Shown here piece after piece: positions 1 through 10,098 of a stretch of DNA of 64,000 bases. Position 1 is the stretch's first letter. Each line of letters opens with the position of its first letter. A model generated the notes under the pieces. It saw only the letters and a list, made by a program, of their open reading frames with translations, was not told where the DNA came from and did not search any database. Origin of the DNA: JAEUPI01 sp963814435. Its GTDB lineage: Bacteria > Pseudomonadota > Gammaproteobacteria > Burkholderiales > Burkholderiaceae_C. Location of the stretch: positions 124,001-188,000 of the forward strand of contig CAWFCV010000004.1 in NCBI GenBank assembly GCA_963814435.1. Reading direction: 5' to 3'. Position numbers and translations under genes: made by a program.

Positions 1-239
1 AGGGGATCGACCACGCGCGGGCGGTGCTGCGTATGGCCGACCTGCGCTATCGCAACGGTGCGGTGGACTTCTCCACCGTGCTCGATGCGCAACGCGTGCT
101 GCTCGCCGCCGAGGATGCACAGGAGGCGATCACGCTGTCGCGCTACAGCGCCGCGGTTTCGTTGTTCCGGGCGCTGGGCGGCGGCTGGGACGCGCCGCCG
201 GCCGCCACCGCGTCGGTCGCGCAGGGCCCGCTTCGCTAG
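1..239 (+). CDS. Efflux outer-membrane protein, C-terminal end (partial)
   Basis: Only the last 78 or so codons are present; reading starts at base 3 and stops with TAG at 237-239. The tail reads DLRYRNGAVDFSTVLDAQR, then a helical stretch, which is the typical second-repeat helix of TolC/NodT outer-membrane factors (an L-Y-x-x-G-x-x-x-x-L-x-V-L-D-A-Q pattern). Such proteins form the outer-membrane channel of RND or MFP-linked efflux and secretion pumps. The pump partners would lie upstream, outside the window. The family call is from the short motif only; the substrate cannot be stated. Confidence 0.75.
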   Translation, partial: GIDHARAVLRMADLRYRNGAVDFSTVLDAQRVLLAAEDAQEAITLSRYSAAVSLFRALGGGWDAPPAATASVAQGPLR

Positions 240-399
240 CAGCCGACGTATCGCCATCGAGGCTGGCTGCTCTGTGAACCATCGCGCACCCCTGGGCCCA
301 CGCCGGCGACGGCAGGCCAGCGACGACAGCTCCCGAGATGGTGCATCGCGGAGCGCCAGATAGGCCCGGACCTTCGAGGTCCGATCGCTTGGAGTGCAG

Positions 400-1771
400 A
401 TGAAACTGACCGTGGTGGGTTCGGGCTATGTCGGTCTCGTGACCGGCGCATGCTTTGCCGAGATGGGCAACGACGTCCTGTGTGTCGACGTCGACGCGGC
501 GAAGATCGAGCGCCTGCAGCGCGGCGAACTGCCGATCTTCGAGCCGGGGCTCAAGGACATCGTGCTGCGCAACGTGGCGGCGCAGCGCGCTGCACTTCAC
601 CACCGACGTGAAGGAGGGCGTGCGCTTCGGCACGATGCAGTTCATCGCCGTGGGCACGCCGCCCGACGAAGACGGCGCCGCCGACATGCAGCACGTGCTG
701 GCCGCCGCGCGCGCCATCGGCCAGCACATGACCGACTACAAGCTCGTGATCGACAAGAGCACCGTGCCGGTCGGCACGGCCGACGCGGTGCGCAGTGCCA
801 TCGAGTCAGGCGCAGGCCGAGCGCGGCGTGCAGCGTGCCGTTCAGCGTGGTGTCGAATCCCGAGTTCCTGAAGGAAGGGTACGCGGTCGACGACTTCATG
901 CGGCCCGACCGCATCGTCGTCGGCGCCGACGACGACCGCGCGGTGCACCTGATGCAGGCGCTGTACGCGCCGTTCCAGCGTGTGCGCGACAAGCTGGTGC
1001 TGATGGACATCCGCTCGGCCGAGCTGACCAAGTACGCCGCCAACGCGATGCTGGCCACCCGCATCAGCTTCATGAACGAGATGGCGCTGCTGGCCGAGAA
1101 GCTCGGCGCCGACATCGAGCAGGTGCGCCGCGGCATCGGCAGCGACCCGCGCATCGGGCACCACTTTCTCTACGCCGGCTGCGGCTACGGCGGCTCGTGC
1201 TTCCCGAAGGACGTGAAGGCGCTGATGCACAGCGCCGCGCAGGTCGGCGAAGCCGGTGCACCTGCTGCAGGCGGTGGAGCGCGCCAACGAGCGCCAGAAG
1301 CAGGTGCTGGTCGACAAGATCACCGCCCGCTACGGCGAGCGGCTGCAGGGCCGGCGCTTCGCACTGTGGGGCCTGTCGTTCAAGCCCGACACCGACGACC
1401 TGCGCGAGGCACCCAGCCGCATCATCGTGGCCGAGCTGCTGCGGCGCGGTGCGCGCGTGACCGCGCACGACCCCGAGGCGATGCCCGAGGCGCGCCGGGT
1501 GTTCGGCGATGTGGTCGGGCTCGACTACGCCGCCACGCCGATCGAGGCGCTCGAGGGCGCCGACGCGCTGGTGATCGTGACCGAATGGAAGGCCTATCGC
1601 TCGCCCGATTTCGCTCGCATGCGCGCGCTGCTGCGCGAGCCGGTGGTGTTCGACGGGCGCAACCTGTTCGACCCCGACCAGATGCGCGCCGAGGGCTTTC
1701 AGTATCTGCCGATCGGCCGCCGCTGCGCGGTCGCCGACACGGCGGCGGTGCCGCTGGCGCTTGCGGCATGA
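400..1771 (+). CDS. ugd: UDP-glucose 6-dehydrogenase (frame-broken)
   Basis: Oxidises UDP-glucose to UDP-glucuronate with two NAD+, feeding exopolysaccharide and nucleotide-sugar synthesis in the cytosol. The start at 400 follows GGAG at 391-394; a GTG six bases upstream is in frame but badly spaced. The N-terminus has the Rossmann motif GSGYVGLVTGACFAEMG, the middle has FMRPDRIVVG and the central-domain helix AELTKYAANAMLATRISFMNE, and the catalytic cysteine lies in GYGGSCFPKD (Cys codon about 1198). The C-terminal UDP-binding domain has LWGLSFKPDTDDLREAPS. Joined length is about 455 residues, normal for the family. The frame is lost near 585, 806, 834 and 1251, each time repaired by removing one base. 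Convergent with the Lrp gene. Confidence 0.93.
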
Positions 1772-1802
1772 GCTGAATGACCCGCGGCGCGCCCAAGCGT
1801 CG

Positions 1803-2324
1803 CTAACGCGCCGCCTGCCGTTTCGCGCGGTGAGGTTCGGCCGGTCCGGTCGCCACCGGCAGCCGCACCTCCTGCTTCACCTCCTTGAGCACGATGCTCG
1901 AGCGCACGTGCGTGATGCCGGGCAGCTTGAAGATCGTGTCGTGCAGGAACTGTTCGTAGGCCTTGATGTCGCCGATCAGCACGGTGAGGAGGTAGTCGGC
2001 CTGGCCGGTGGTGCTGACGCAGCGCACGATCTGCGGGCTCAAGGCGACCGCGCGCTCGAACTGGCGCACCCGCTCCTCGGTGTGTTCGCTCAGGTTGGCC
2101 TCGATCACCACGTGCAGATTCAGGCCGACCTTCTCGCGGTCGACCAGCGCGGTGTAGCCCCGGATCACCCCGCTTGGCCTCCATGTCCTTGACGCGCTTC
2201 CAGCATGGCGTGGGCGACAGGCCCACCGCGTCGGACAGCTGCTGCACCGTCTGAGCCGCGCGTCGCGCTGCAGCTCCGCGAGGATCTGCAGGCTGTAACG
2301 ATCGAGTTGGATTTTCTCGTTCAT
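1803..2324 (-). CDS. Lrp/AsnC family transcriptional regulator (frame-broken)
   Basis: A protein of about 170 residues: N-terminal winged helix-turn-helix (LDRYSLQILAELQRDARL, then QQLSDAVGLSPTPCWKRVKDMEAKG in another frame), then the RAM ligand-sensing domain (GYTALVDREKVGLNLHVVIEANL, and VRCVSTTGQADYLLTVLIGDIKAYEQFLHDTIFKLPGI). The start is the ATG of MNEKIQLD. The frame is disturbed at about 2250-2260 and again near 2178. It is divergent from the indolepyruvate oxidoreductase gene, an arrangement usual for amino-acid-responsive Lrp proteins controlling the adjacent catabolic gene. Regulation of that gene by an aromatic amino acid is inference; the family call is firm. Confidence 0.9.
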   Translation of the reverse strand: MNEKIQLDRYSLQILAELQRDARLRRCSSCPTRWACRPRHAGSASRTWRPSGVIRGYTALVDREKVGLNLHVVIEANLSEHTEERVRQFERAVALSPQIVRCVSTTGQADYLLTVLIGDIKAYEQFLHDTIFKLPGITHVRSSIVLKEVKQEVRLPVATGPAEPHRAKRQAAR

Positions 2325-2450
2325 GGTCGATTCCGGAGAATGAAACGAGCGAAATGTAGTGCCTGAAAGGAAATCCGAGAACAACTTTCCGGGGTTCGCG
2401 ACCTATGCTGCGCCACGGCGCGCACGCCCGCGTGCCGAACGGAGCATCCC

Positions 2451-5400
2451 ATGAGCGTTGCCGCTGCCGAGGTTTCGGCCATCGTCCGGCCCGACTACCG
2501 GCTCGAGCACAACCTGTGGGCCGAACGCGGCACCGTCTTCCTCACCGGCACGCAGGCGCTGGTGCGGCTGCTGCTGATGCAGCGCGCCGCGCGACGCCGC
2601 CGCGCGGCTGGAACACGCAGGGCTTCGTCAGCGGCTACCGCGGCTCGCCGCTGGGCATGGTCGACCAGGCGATCTGGAAGGCCGGCCCGAAGTTCACCGA
2701 GGCCGGCATCCGCTTCGTGCCGGCGATCAACGAGGAACTCGGCGCCACGCAGGTGCTGGGCACGCAGCGCGTCGAGTCCGACCCCGAGCGCACCGTCGAC
2801 GGCGTGTTCGCGATGTGGTACGGCAAGGGCCCGGGCGTCGACCGCGCCGGCGACGCGCTCAAGCACGGCAACGCCTACGGCAGCTCGCCGCACGGCGGCG
2901 TGCTGGTGGTGGCCGGCGACGACCACGGCTGCGTCTCGTCGTCGATGCCGCACCAGAGCGACCAGCTCTTCCAGGCCTTCCACATGCCGGTGGTGGCGCC
3001 GGCCAACGTGGCCGAGTACCTCGAGTTCGGCCTCTACGGCTACGCGCTGTCGCGCTACTCGGGCAACTGGGTCGCGCATGACGGCGTTGTCGGAGGTGGT
3101 GGAAAGCGGCGCGACGGTGGATCTGGACGCGATCGCCACGCGCACCGCGACCTGGCGCGACGCCGACGGCGTGCGCGCCGCCACCGGCCACGCGCCACCG
3201 GCCGACGGGCTGCACTACCGCTGGCCCGACCTGCCGTCGCTGCGCATCGAGACGCGCCTGGCCGACAAGCTGGCCGCGGTGGCGGCGTTCGCGCAGGTGA
3301 ACTCGATCGACCGCGACGTGATCGTGTCGCCGCAGGCCACGGTGGGCATCGTCACCTGCGGCAAGGCGCACTACGACCTGATGGAGGTGCTGCGGCGCCT
3401 GGAGATCACGCCGCAGATGCTGGCCGACGCCGGCGTGCGGCTGTACAAGGTGGGCCTGTCGTTTCCGCTCGAGACCACGCGCATGCGGCGCTTCGCGCGC
3501 GGCCTGAAGGAGCTGCTGGTCATCGAGGAGAAGGGCGCGGTCGTCGAGACGCAGCTGCGCGAGCTGTTCTACAACGCGCCGGCCGACGAGCGGCCGGTCA
3601 TCGTCGGCAAGCGCGACGCGCCGGGCGCGCCGCTGGTGTCGGCGCGTCGGCGAGCTGCGGCCGTCGCGGCTGATCGAGCTCGTCGCGCACTGGATCGAGC
3701 GCCACTTCCCGGCCAACCGCGCGCTCGGCGACCACCTGCAGCACGTGCGCGACTTCACGCCGCCCGAGCTGCTGGCCAACGCCGGCGACAGCGTCAAGCG
3801 CGTGCCGTACTTCTGCGCCGGCTGCCCGCACAGCACCAGCACGCGGGTGCCCGAGGGCTCGCGCGCGCAGGCCGGCATCGGCTGCCACTTCATGGCCTCG
3901 TGGATGGACCGCGACACGCAGGGCCTGATCCAGATGGGCGGCGAGGGCGTCGACTGGGTCAGCCACTCGATGTTCACCAAGGTGCCGCACGTGTTCCAGA
4001 ACCTCGGCGACGGCACCTACTTCCACTCGGGCTACCTGGCGATCCGCCAGGCGGTGGCGTCGAAGGCCACGATCACCTACAAGATCCTGTTCAACGACGC
4101 GGTGGCGATGACCGGCGGCCAACCGGTGGACGGCGCCGATCAGCGTCGACGCGATCGCGCGCCAGGTGGAGAGCGAGGGCGTGCGAGCAGGTGGTGGTCG
4201 TCAGCGACGACATCGCCAAGTACGACGCGATGCACGGCCGCTTTCCGCCCGGCACCACGTTCCACCCGCGCGAGGAACTCGACGCGGTGCAGCGGCGGCT
4301 GCGCGAGATGGCCGGCGTCACGGTGCTGATCTACGAGCAGACCTGCGCCGCCGAGAAGCGCCGCCGGCGCAAGAAGGGCGAGCTCGCCGACCCGGCGCGG
4401 CGCCTGTTCATCAACGAGCGCGTCTGCGAAGGCTGCGGCGACTGCTCGGTGCAGAGCAACTGCGTCGCGGTGCTGCCGCTCGAGACGCCGCTCGGGCCGC
4501 AAGCGCAAGATCGACCAGAGCAGCTGCAACAAGGACTATTCCTGCGCCAAGGGCTTCTGCCCGAGCTTCGTCGGCGTGCTCGGCGGCCGACTGCGCAAGA
4601 AGGCCGGCGCACTCGGGCGCCGGCCGCGAAGCGCTTCGAACGCCGCGTGGCGGCGTTGCCGCTGCCGGCGCCGCATCGCCTGGACCGGCCCGTACGACCT
4701 GCTGGTCACCGGCGTCGGCGGCACCGGCGTGGTGACGGTCGGCGCGGTGATCGCGATGGCCGCGCACCTGGAGGGCAAGAGCGCCAGCGTGCTCGACTTC
4801 ATGGGCTTCGCGCAGAAGGGCGGCTCGGTGCTGTCGTTCGTGCGCTGGGCCGACCGGCCCGAGCGCCTGAACCAGGTGCGCATCGACACGCAGCAGGCCG
4901 ACGCGATCCTCGCCTGCGACCTGGTGGTCGGCGCCTCGCCCGAGGCGCTGCAGACCGTGCGCCACGGCCGCACGCGCGTGCTGGCCAACGTGCACGAGGT
5001 GCCGGTGGCCGAGTCGCTGAAGAACCCCGATGCCAGCCTGCAGGTCGACGCGCTGCTCGACAAGCTGCACTTCGCCGCCGGCGCCGAGCGCGTCGAGACC
5101 TTCGACGCGCAGTCGCTGGCCGAGGACTTTCTCGGCGACACCATCGTCGCCAACATCCTGGCGCTCGGCTTCGCCTGGCAGCGCGGCCTGGTGCCGGTGA
5201 GCCTGGCCGCGCTGCAGCGCGCGATCGAGCTCAACGGCGTGGCGGTGCAGGCCAACCTGCTGGCGTTCTCGCTCGGCCGGCTGGCGGCCGCCGACCCGGC
5301 GGCCTGCGACGCGCTGCTCGGCCACGCCGCGCCGGCGGCCGGCGCGCCGGAGAGCGCTGGACGCGCTGATCGCGCGCGGCGTCGAGCACCTGCGCGCCTA

Positions 5401-6058
5401 CCAGGATGCCGCCTACGCCCGGCGTTATGCCGCCGCGGTGGCCAGCGTGCGCGAGCGCGAGCGCGCCGTGGCCGCGGACCCCGACCTGCCATTGACGCGG
5501 ACGGTGGCGACCAGCCTGCTGAAGCTGATGGCCTACAAGGACGAATACGAGGTCGCGCGCCTGTACACCGACGGGCACTTCCAGCGCGAGCTGGCGCAGC
5601 AGTTCGAAGGCGACGTGAAGCTCGAGTTCTACATGGCGCCGCCGCTGCTGGCGCGGCCGCAGCAACGGACAGGCGCCGAAGCAAGTTGCGCCTGGGCGGC
5701 TGGCTGATGCCGCTGCTGCGTGTGCTGGCGCACGGGCGCCGGCTGCGTGGCACGGCGCTCGACCTGTTCGGCCACACGCAGGAGCGGCGCATGGAGCGCG
5801 AGCTGATCGGCCGGCTACCGGTCGCGTCTGACCGAGCTGATGCCCGCGCTGTCGCCCGCCAACCACAAGCTGGTGTGCGAATGGGCGGCGCTGCCATTGG
5901 CGATGCGCGGCTATGGTCACGTCAAGATCGGCAATGTCGCGCTGGCGCGCGTGCGCGAGGCCGAGCTGCTGCATCGCATCGACCCGGCGCGTTACCCGCG
6001 GCCCGCCGGCGCGGCGCAGGCCGGGCAGTTGAAGGGCATCGCCGTCGTCGCCCGGTAG
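2451..6058 (+). CDS. Fused indolepyruvate:ferredoxin oxidoreductase (frame-broken)
   Basis: A single-chain form of IorA plus IorB, about 1190 residues when joined. It oxidatively decarboxylates aryl-pyruvates made from aromatic amino acids to aryl-acetyl-CoA, using thiamine diphosphate and iron-sulfur clusters. The start follows GGAG at 2441. Order: N-terminal pyrimidine-binding part (LNTxGFVSGYRGSPLG, then EELGATQVLGTQ and VDRAGDALKHGN), transketolase-C-like part, thiamine-diphosphate part (YFCAGCPHSTSTRVPEGSRA), a ferredoxin-like cysteine cluster (CEGCGDCSVQSNC, later SCNKDYSCAKGFCPS), and the gamma domain (LLVTGVGGTGVVTVG). At least fourteen +1 shifts are scattered through it (for example near 2596, 3079, 3643, 4132, 4185, 4672, 5355, 5660, 5826). 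The divergent Lrp gene is its likely regulator. Confidence 0.92.
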
Positions 6059-6147
6059 GCACTCGTGGCGTGGGCCGGCTGCGCCAGGGAGGTCGCGGGC
6101 TTGTGGTAGAACCTGCACGGGCCCGCCCACAGATCCCCAGACGACGC

Positions 6148-6842
6148 ATGCTCGGACAGTTCAAACCCGTTGCCTTCGAACCTTCCGGCCGGCGCCGATC
6201 CAGCTGGCGGCCGCCGAGCGTGGCTGGTGCTGGTGGCTGCTCGGCGCGGCCATCGGCGCCGCCGGCGTGATCCTGGCGCAGGAGCGGTTCCTGCCGCCGC
6301 GGCTTTCGGCCAGCGAGTCGTCGGCGCTGCGTGCGTCGCTGGCACAGGCCGAGAGGCGAGCGCGCCCGGCTGGCGGCCGACCTGGCGGAGACCACCCGGC
6401 AACTGCAGGCGGCGCAGGCCGAGCGCGCGACGCTGGCCGCCGACCTCGCCGCCGACCGCGAGCGCACGAAGAGCAGCCGGGCCGACTTCGAGTTCCTGGT
6501 CGGCGCGTTGCCGCCCGATCCGCGTGGCGGCACCGTCGAGGTGCGTGCGGCGCGGCTGGTCAAGCAGCGCGGCGCGCTCGGCTACGAGGTGCTGCTCACC
6601 CGCGGCAAGGCTGCGGCGCCGCGCCGCAGGCCGGCGTGATGCAGTTCGTGGTCACCGGGCTGGCCGGCGGTGTGGAGCGACACCTGGCGCTGGAGCCGGT
6701 GACGGTCAGCGTCGGCGCCCACCAGAGCCTGCGCGGCAGCCTGGTGCTGCCTGATAACTTCACGCCCAAGCAGACCACGATCAACGTGCTCGACCGCGTC
6801 GGCGGCAAGTCGCTCGGCATGCGCGTGCTGTACGTGCAGTAG
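6148..6842 (+). CDS. Membrane-anchored coiled-coil protein of unknown function (frame-broken)
   Basis: After joining three frames the protein is about 230 residues. It has a short basic N-terminus (MLGQFKPVAFEPSG), one membrane segment around WCWWLLGAAIGAAGVILAQ, then a long Ala/Glu/Arg-rich coiled coil (ALRASLAQAE, RLAADLAETTRQLQAAQAERATLAADLAADRERTK). A C-terminal beta-rich part follows (DFEFLVGALPPDPRGGTVEVRAARL to VGGKSLGMRVLYVQ). This layout resembles the uncharacterised DUF6776-type proteins of proteobacteria, but that match is from memory and is not secure. Frame changes lie near 6190, 6357 and 6612. It sits 89 bases after the oxidoreductase gene with no clear ribosome site. No function can be assigned. 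Confidence 0.6.
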
Positions 6843-6873
6843 GCCGGCGGGTCACCGGTGCCAGCGGTCGGCC

Positions 6874-8302
6874 TCAGGCCACGAGCTGGCGTGCCAGCCG
6901 GTTGTGCCGCTCGACCAGCGGCGCGAGATCCAGCGTCGCCAGCCGGCCCTCGCGCACCACCACGCGGCCGTTCGACCAGCGTGTAGGCGGCCGCGCGTCG
7001 TGGCGCAGAGCAGCAGCGCGGCCACCGGGTCGTGCACCGCACCGCCGGCAAAGGCCAGCGTGCGCAGGTCGAACGATCGCCAGGTCGGCCGCCATGCCCG
7101 GCGCGAGGTGGCCGATGTCGTCGCGCCCGAGCACTGCGGCGCCGCCGCGGGTGGCGATCGCCAGCACGTCGCGCGCGGTCATCTGCGCCGGGCCAGCGTC
7201 GCAGCCGTAGCGGATCTGGCCGTCGGGCCAGCCGTGCGGCGGCTCGAGGGCGCGGCCCACGCGGGCCAGCAGCAGCGCCTGGCGCGCCTCGGCCAGCAGG
7301 TCGCCGGCGTCGTTGCTGGCGCTGCCGTCCACGCCCAGGCCCACCGGCACGCCGGCATCGAGCATGCGCCGCACCGGCGCGATGCCCGAGGCCAGGCGCA
7401 TGTTGCTGCACGGGCAATGCGCGACGCCGGTGCGCGTGGCGCGCGAAGCGCGCAATGCCCGGCGCGTCGAGCTTGACGCAGTGGGCATGCCACACGTCCG
7501 GGCCCAGCCAGCCCAGCGAGTCGGCGTACTCGGCCGGCGTCAGGCCGAACCGCTCGCGGCTGTAGGCGATGTCGTGGTCGTTCTCGGCCAGATGGGTGTG
7601 CAGCCGTCGTGCCGTAGCGCGCGGGCGAGCGCGGCCGATTCGCGCATCAGGTCGCGGCTGACCGAGAACGGCGAGCACGGCGCCGCCACCACGCGCAGCA
7701 TCGCGTAGCGGCCGGCGTCGTGGTGCCGCTCGATCACGCGCTGCGTGTCGGACAGGATCGCGTCCTCGCGCTCCACCAGCGCGTCGGGCGGCAGGCCGCC
7801 CTGGCTTTCGCCGACGCTCATGCTGCCGCGCGCGGCGTGGAAGCGCATGCCGATGACGGCCGCGGCCTCGATGCTGTCGGTCCAGGCGCACGCCGTTCGG
7901 GAAGACGTAGAGGTGGTCGCTGCTGGTCGTGCAGCCCGACAGCAGCAGCTCGGCCATCGCGACCTGCGTCGACATGTGGACCATGTCGGGCGTCAGCCGC
8001 GCCCAGAGCGGATACAGCGTGCGCAGCCAGCCGAACAGCTCCGCGTCCTGCGCCGCGGGAATCGGCGCGCGTCAGCGACTGGAACATGTGGTGGTGCGTG
8101 TTGACGAGGCCCGGGATCACGACATGGCCGCGGGCGTCGATCACCTCGTCGGCGTCGCCGCCGATTGCAGCGGCGCTGCCGATCGGCCTCGATGGCCGGG
8201 CCGCGGATCAAGACGCTGGCGTCGTGCGAGCTCGCGGCGCCCGTCGTCCATCGTGACCACCATGTCGGCGTCACGGACCAGCAGGGTGCGTGCATCGGCC
8301 AT
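6874..8302 (-). CDS. 8-oxoguanine deaminase (frame-broken)
   Basis: Amidohydrolase-superfamily enzyme that deaminates 8-oxoguanine to urate, clearing oxidised purine. The start is the ATG of MADARTLLVRDADMVVTMD at 8302. Family landmarks occur in order across joined frames: HVVIPGLVNTHHHMFQSLTRA with the metal-binding histidines, AELLLSGCTTSSDHLYVFPNG, MRFHAARGSMSVGESQGGLPPD, APCSPFSVSRDLMRESA, LHTHLAEN, VWHAHCVKLD, GVAHCPCSNMRLASGIAPVR and VGLGVDGSASND with the catalytic-site aspartate. These track the Pseudomonas enzyme far better than the atrazine hydrolases of the same superfamily. Joined length is about 470 residues, with roughly eight +1 shifts. The reaction product connects with the purine cluster 26 kb away. 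Confidence 0.9.
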
Positions 8303-8392
8303 GCCCGATTGTCGTTCGGCCGGCCCGCAAAAGCAGCGGCGCCCGGTGCGCAGGTCGCGCACGGCGGGCGCCGTGTCAGCGGCGCGAGCGGA

Positions 8393-8705
8393 TCAGCGCG
8401 TGCTGAGACGGGCGCTGATCACGCCGCGCGCCATCGGGTCGCGACCGCTGCGATCGAGCCACTGCGAGTAGGGCGGCAACGCGCCCAAGCCGTCGTCGAG
8501 CGATTCGCCGGCCACGCGATATCGCGTCGGCTGGCGGCCCGTCTTGTCGTCCCAGGACGCATACGGCGGCAGTTCGCCCAAGCCCGCTGTCGATCTTCTC
8601 GCCGATCAGCGATTGAACCCGCGCGACCTGCGCCTGTGCCGTTGGCATGGCCAGCACAAGTGCCGCGGTGGCCGCCAGCATCGCGATACCGTTGAATGTC
8701 TTCAT
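8393..8705 (-). CDS. Small exported protein with a duplicated motif (frame-broken)
   Basis: About 103 residues. The N-terminus is a clear Sec signal peptide (MKTFNGIAMLAATAALVLAM, cleavage likely after PTAQA). The mature part holds two copies of one motif: SGLGELPPYASWDDKTGR and DGLGALPPYSQWLDRSGR, about 28 residues apart, i.e. GLGxLPPYxxWxDxxGR. One +1 shift near 8580 separates the signal peptide from the repeats; removing one base joins them. I do not recognise a named family. The duplicated aromatic/proline motif suggests a short periplasmic binding or structural protein, but no function is claimed. The 254 bases to the next gene (8706-8959) show no further gene. Confidence 0.65.
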
Positions 8706-8959
8706 GTTCCGTTGCTCCTGCACGCTGTCTGCGAGTCACGCTGACCCGTAAGTGCAGTGTCGGCAGTGCGGCACCGAAAGGCGAGGAACTATCGGCGCCA
8801 GCACCCCACCTGAATCGGTGGTCAAACCTCGTGCGGCGCCCGTTTCCGCGAAATGCCGCACGGCTGGCCCATGCCGCTCGTCGGTGCCAACCCGGCCCGC
8901 CGACGCGAATTCAAGAAGCGGTCGACGACCACCCTTCGGCGCGACGGCCGGCGCTGCGT

Positions 8960-9863
8960 TCATGCGGCCCACCAGCGTGGGCCGAATCGCTCGCGGGCGA
9001 AATCGATGAACGTGGACACTTTCGCGGGCACCAACGTCGGTGACGGGTACACCGCGTGGATCTCCTGCTCGGGCAGCGACCAGTCACCGAGCACCGGCGC
9101 GAGCACTTTGTCATGGACCGAATCGTGCGCCACATACCAAGGCAGGGCGGCCACGCCCAACCCGGCGCGCGCCGCGGCCAGCAGGGCCGACAGGTTGTTC
9201 GAACGCAGCGGGCCCCGCACGACGACGGACAGTGGCTTCGCGTCCTTGCCACGAAGAAGCCATCGGTCGTCGCCCTGCACCGAGCTGTAGATGAGCGCGT
9301 CATGCGCGGCCAGATCGTCGGGCTTGGCGGGCGTGCCGCGTTGCTGGAGGTAGACCGGTGAGGCCACCAGCACCCAGGGATTCATGCCGAGGTAGCGTGC
9401 GCCGAGGGTCGAGTCCGCCAACCGGCCCATGCGGATCGCGACGTCGACGCCCTGCTCGACCAGGTTGACGTAGCGGTCGTCGAAACTCAGGTCGAGCTGC
9501 AGCTCGGGGTGCTGGCGCATGAACAGCAGCACCATCGGCGTCAGCACGCGCCGGCCGAAGGCCACCGAGGTGCTGATGCGCAACGTGCCCTGCACGCGCG
9601 ACTGCATCAGCGCAGCCAGGTTGTCGGCCTCTTCGAGCGCGCGCGGCGATCAACTTGCACTTGTCGTAGTACGCCGAGCCCACCTCGGTGGGCGTGACGC
9701 CGCGTGTGCTGCGGTGCAGGAGCCGCGCGCCCAGGCGCTGCTCGAGCGCCGCGACGTGCTTGGTGGCGGTGGGCTGCGCCAGGCCCATGTCGGCCGACGC
9801 CTTGCTGAACGAGCCGGTCTCGACCACGCGGATGTAGAGCAGCAGGCTGGTCACTCGATCCAT
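8960..9863 (-). CDS. LysR-family transcriptional regulator (one frameshift)
   Basis: About 300 residues. The start is the ATG of MDRVTSLLLYIRVVETGSFSKASADMG. The N-terminal helix-turn-helix is complete (AQPTATKHVAALEQRLGARLLHRSTRGVTPTEVG), followed after one +1 shift near 9640 by the periplasmic-binding-fold effector domain (GTLRISTSVAFGRRVLTPMV, LDLSFDDRYVNLVEQGVDVAIRMGRLADSTLGARYLG). The TLGARYL stretch and overall form are typical of the LysR subgroup often found beside oxidoreductase genes in Burkholderiales. Upstream, the histidine kinase gene diverges. The target is unknown. Confidence 0.88.
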
Positions 9864-10098
9864 GGCGCAACTGTAGGGCCGCGCCGGCGCGGGCCCGCGC
9901 CGCCCCGGCGTGGCGCGCAAGGCGCCATGCCCAGTATCCGTGTCCGTCGCGTGGTGATTGACAGAAGTCAAGCCCGCGCGGTACACGCTGAGCATCGACC
10001 AACCGTCACCGTTGACGCGGTGGCCGGCGACGGTCTTCCGCGGGACGCACGAGCGATGGGCCGGCCCATCGGGCGGACTGCGGCGCAAAGGGAGACCC

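Noticed and set aside
2451..6058. Programmed +1 frameshifting as the cause of the frame changes
   Set aside because: There are many shifts per gene, in unrelated families, at sites without a shared slippery sequence or stop context, so error is far more likely.
5231..6130. Long open frame on the minus strand over the oxidoreductase 3' part
   Set aside because: It is a high-GC shadow of the real gene, with Arg/Ala/His-rich sequence and no recognisable domain.
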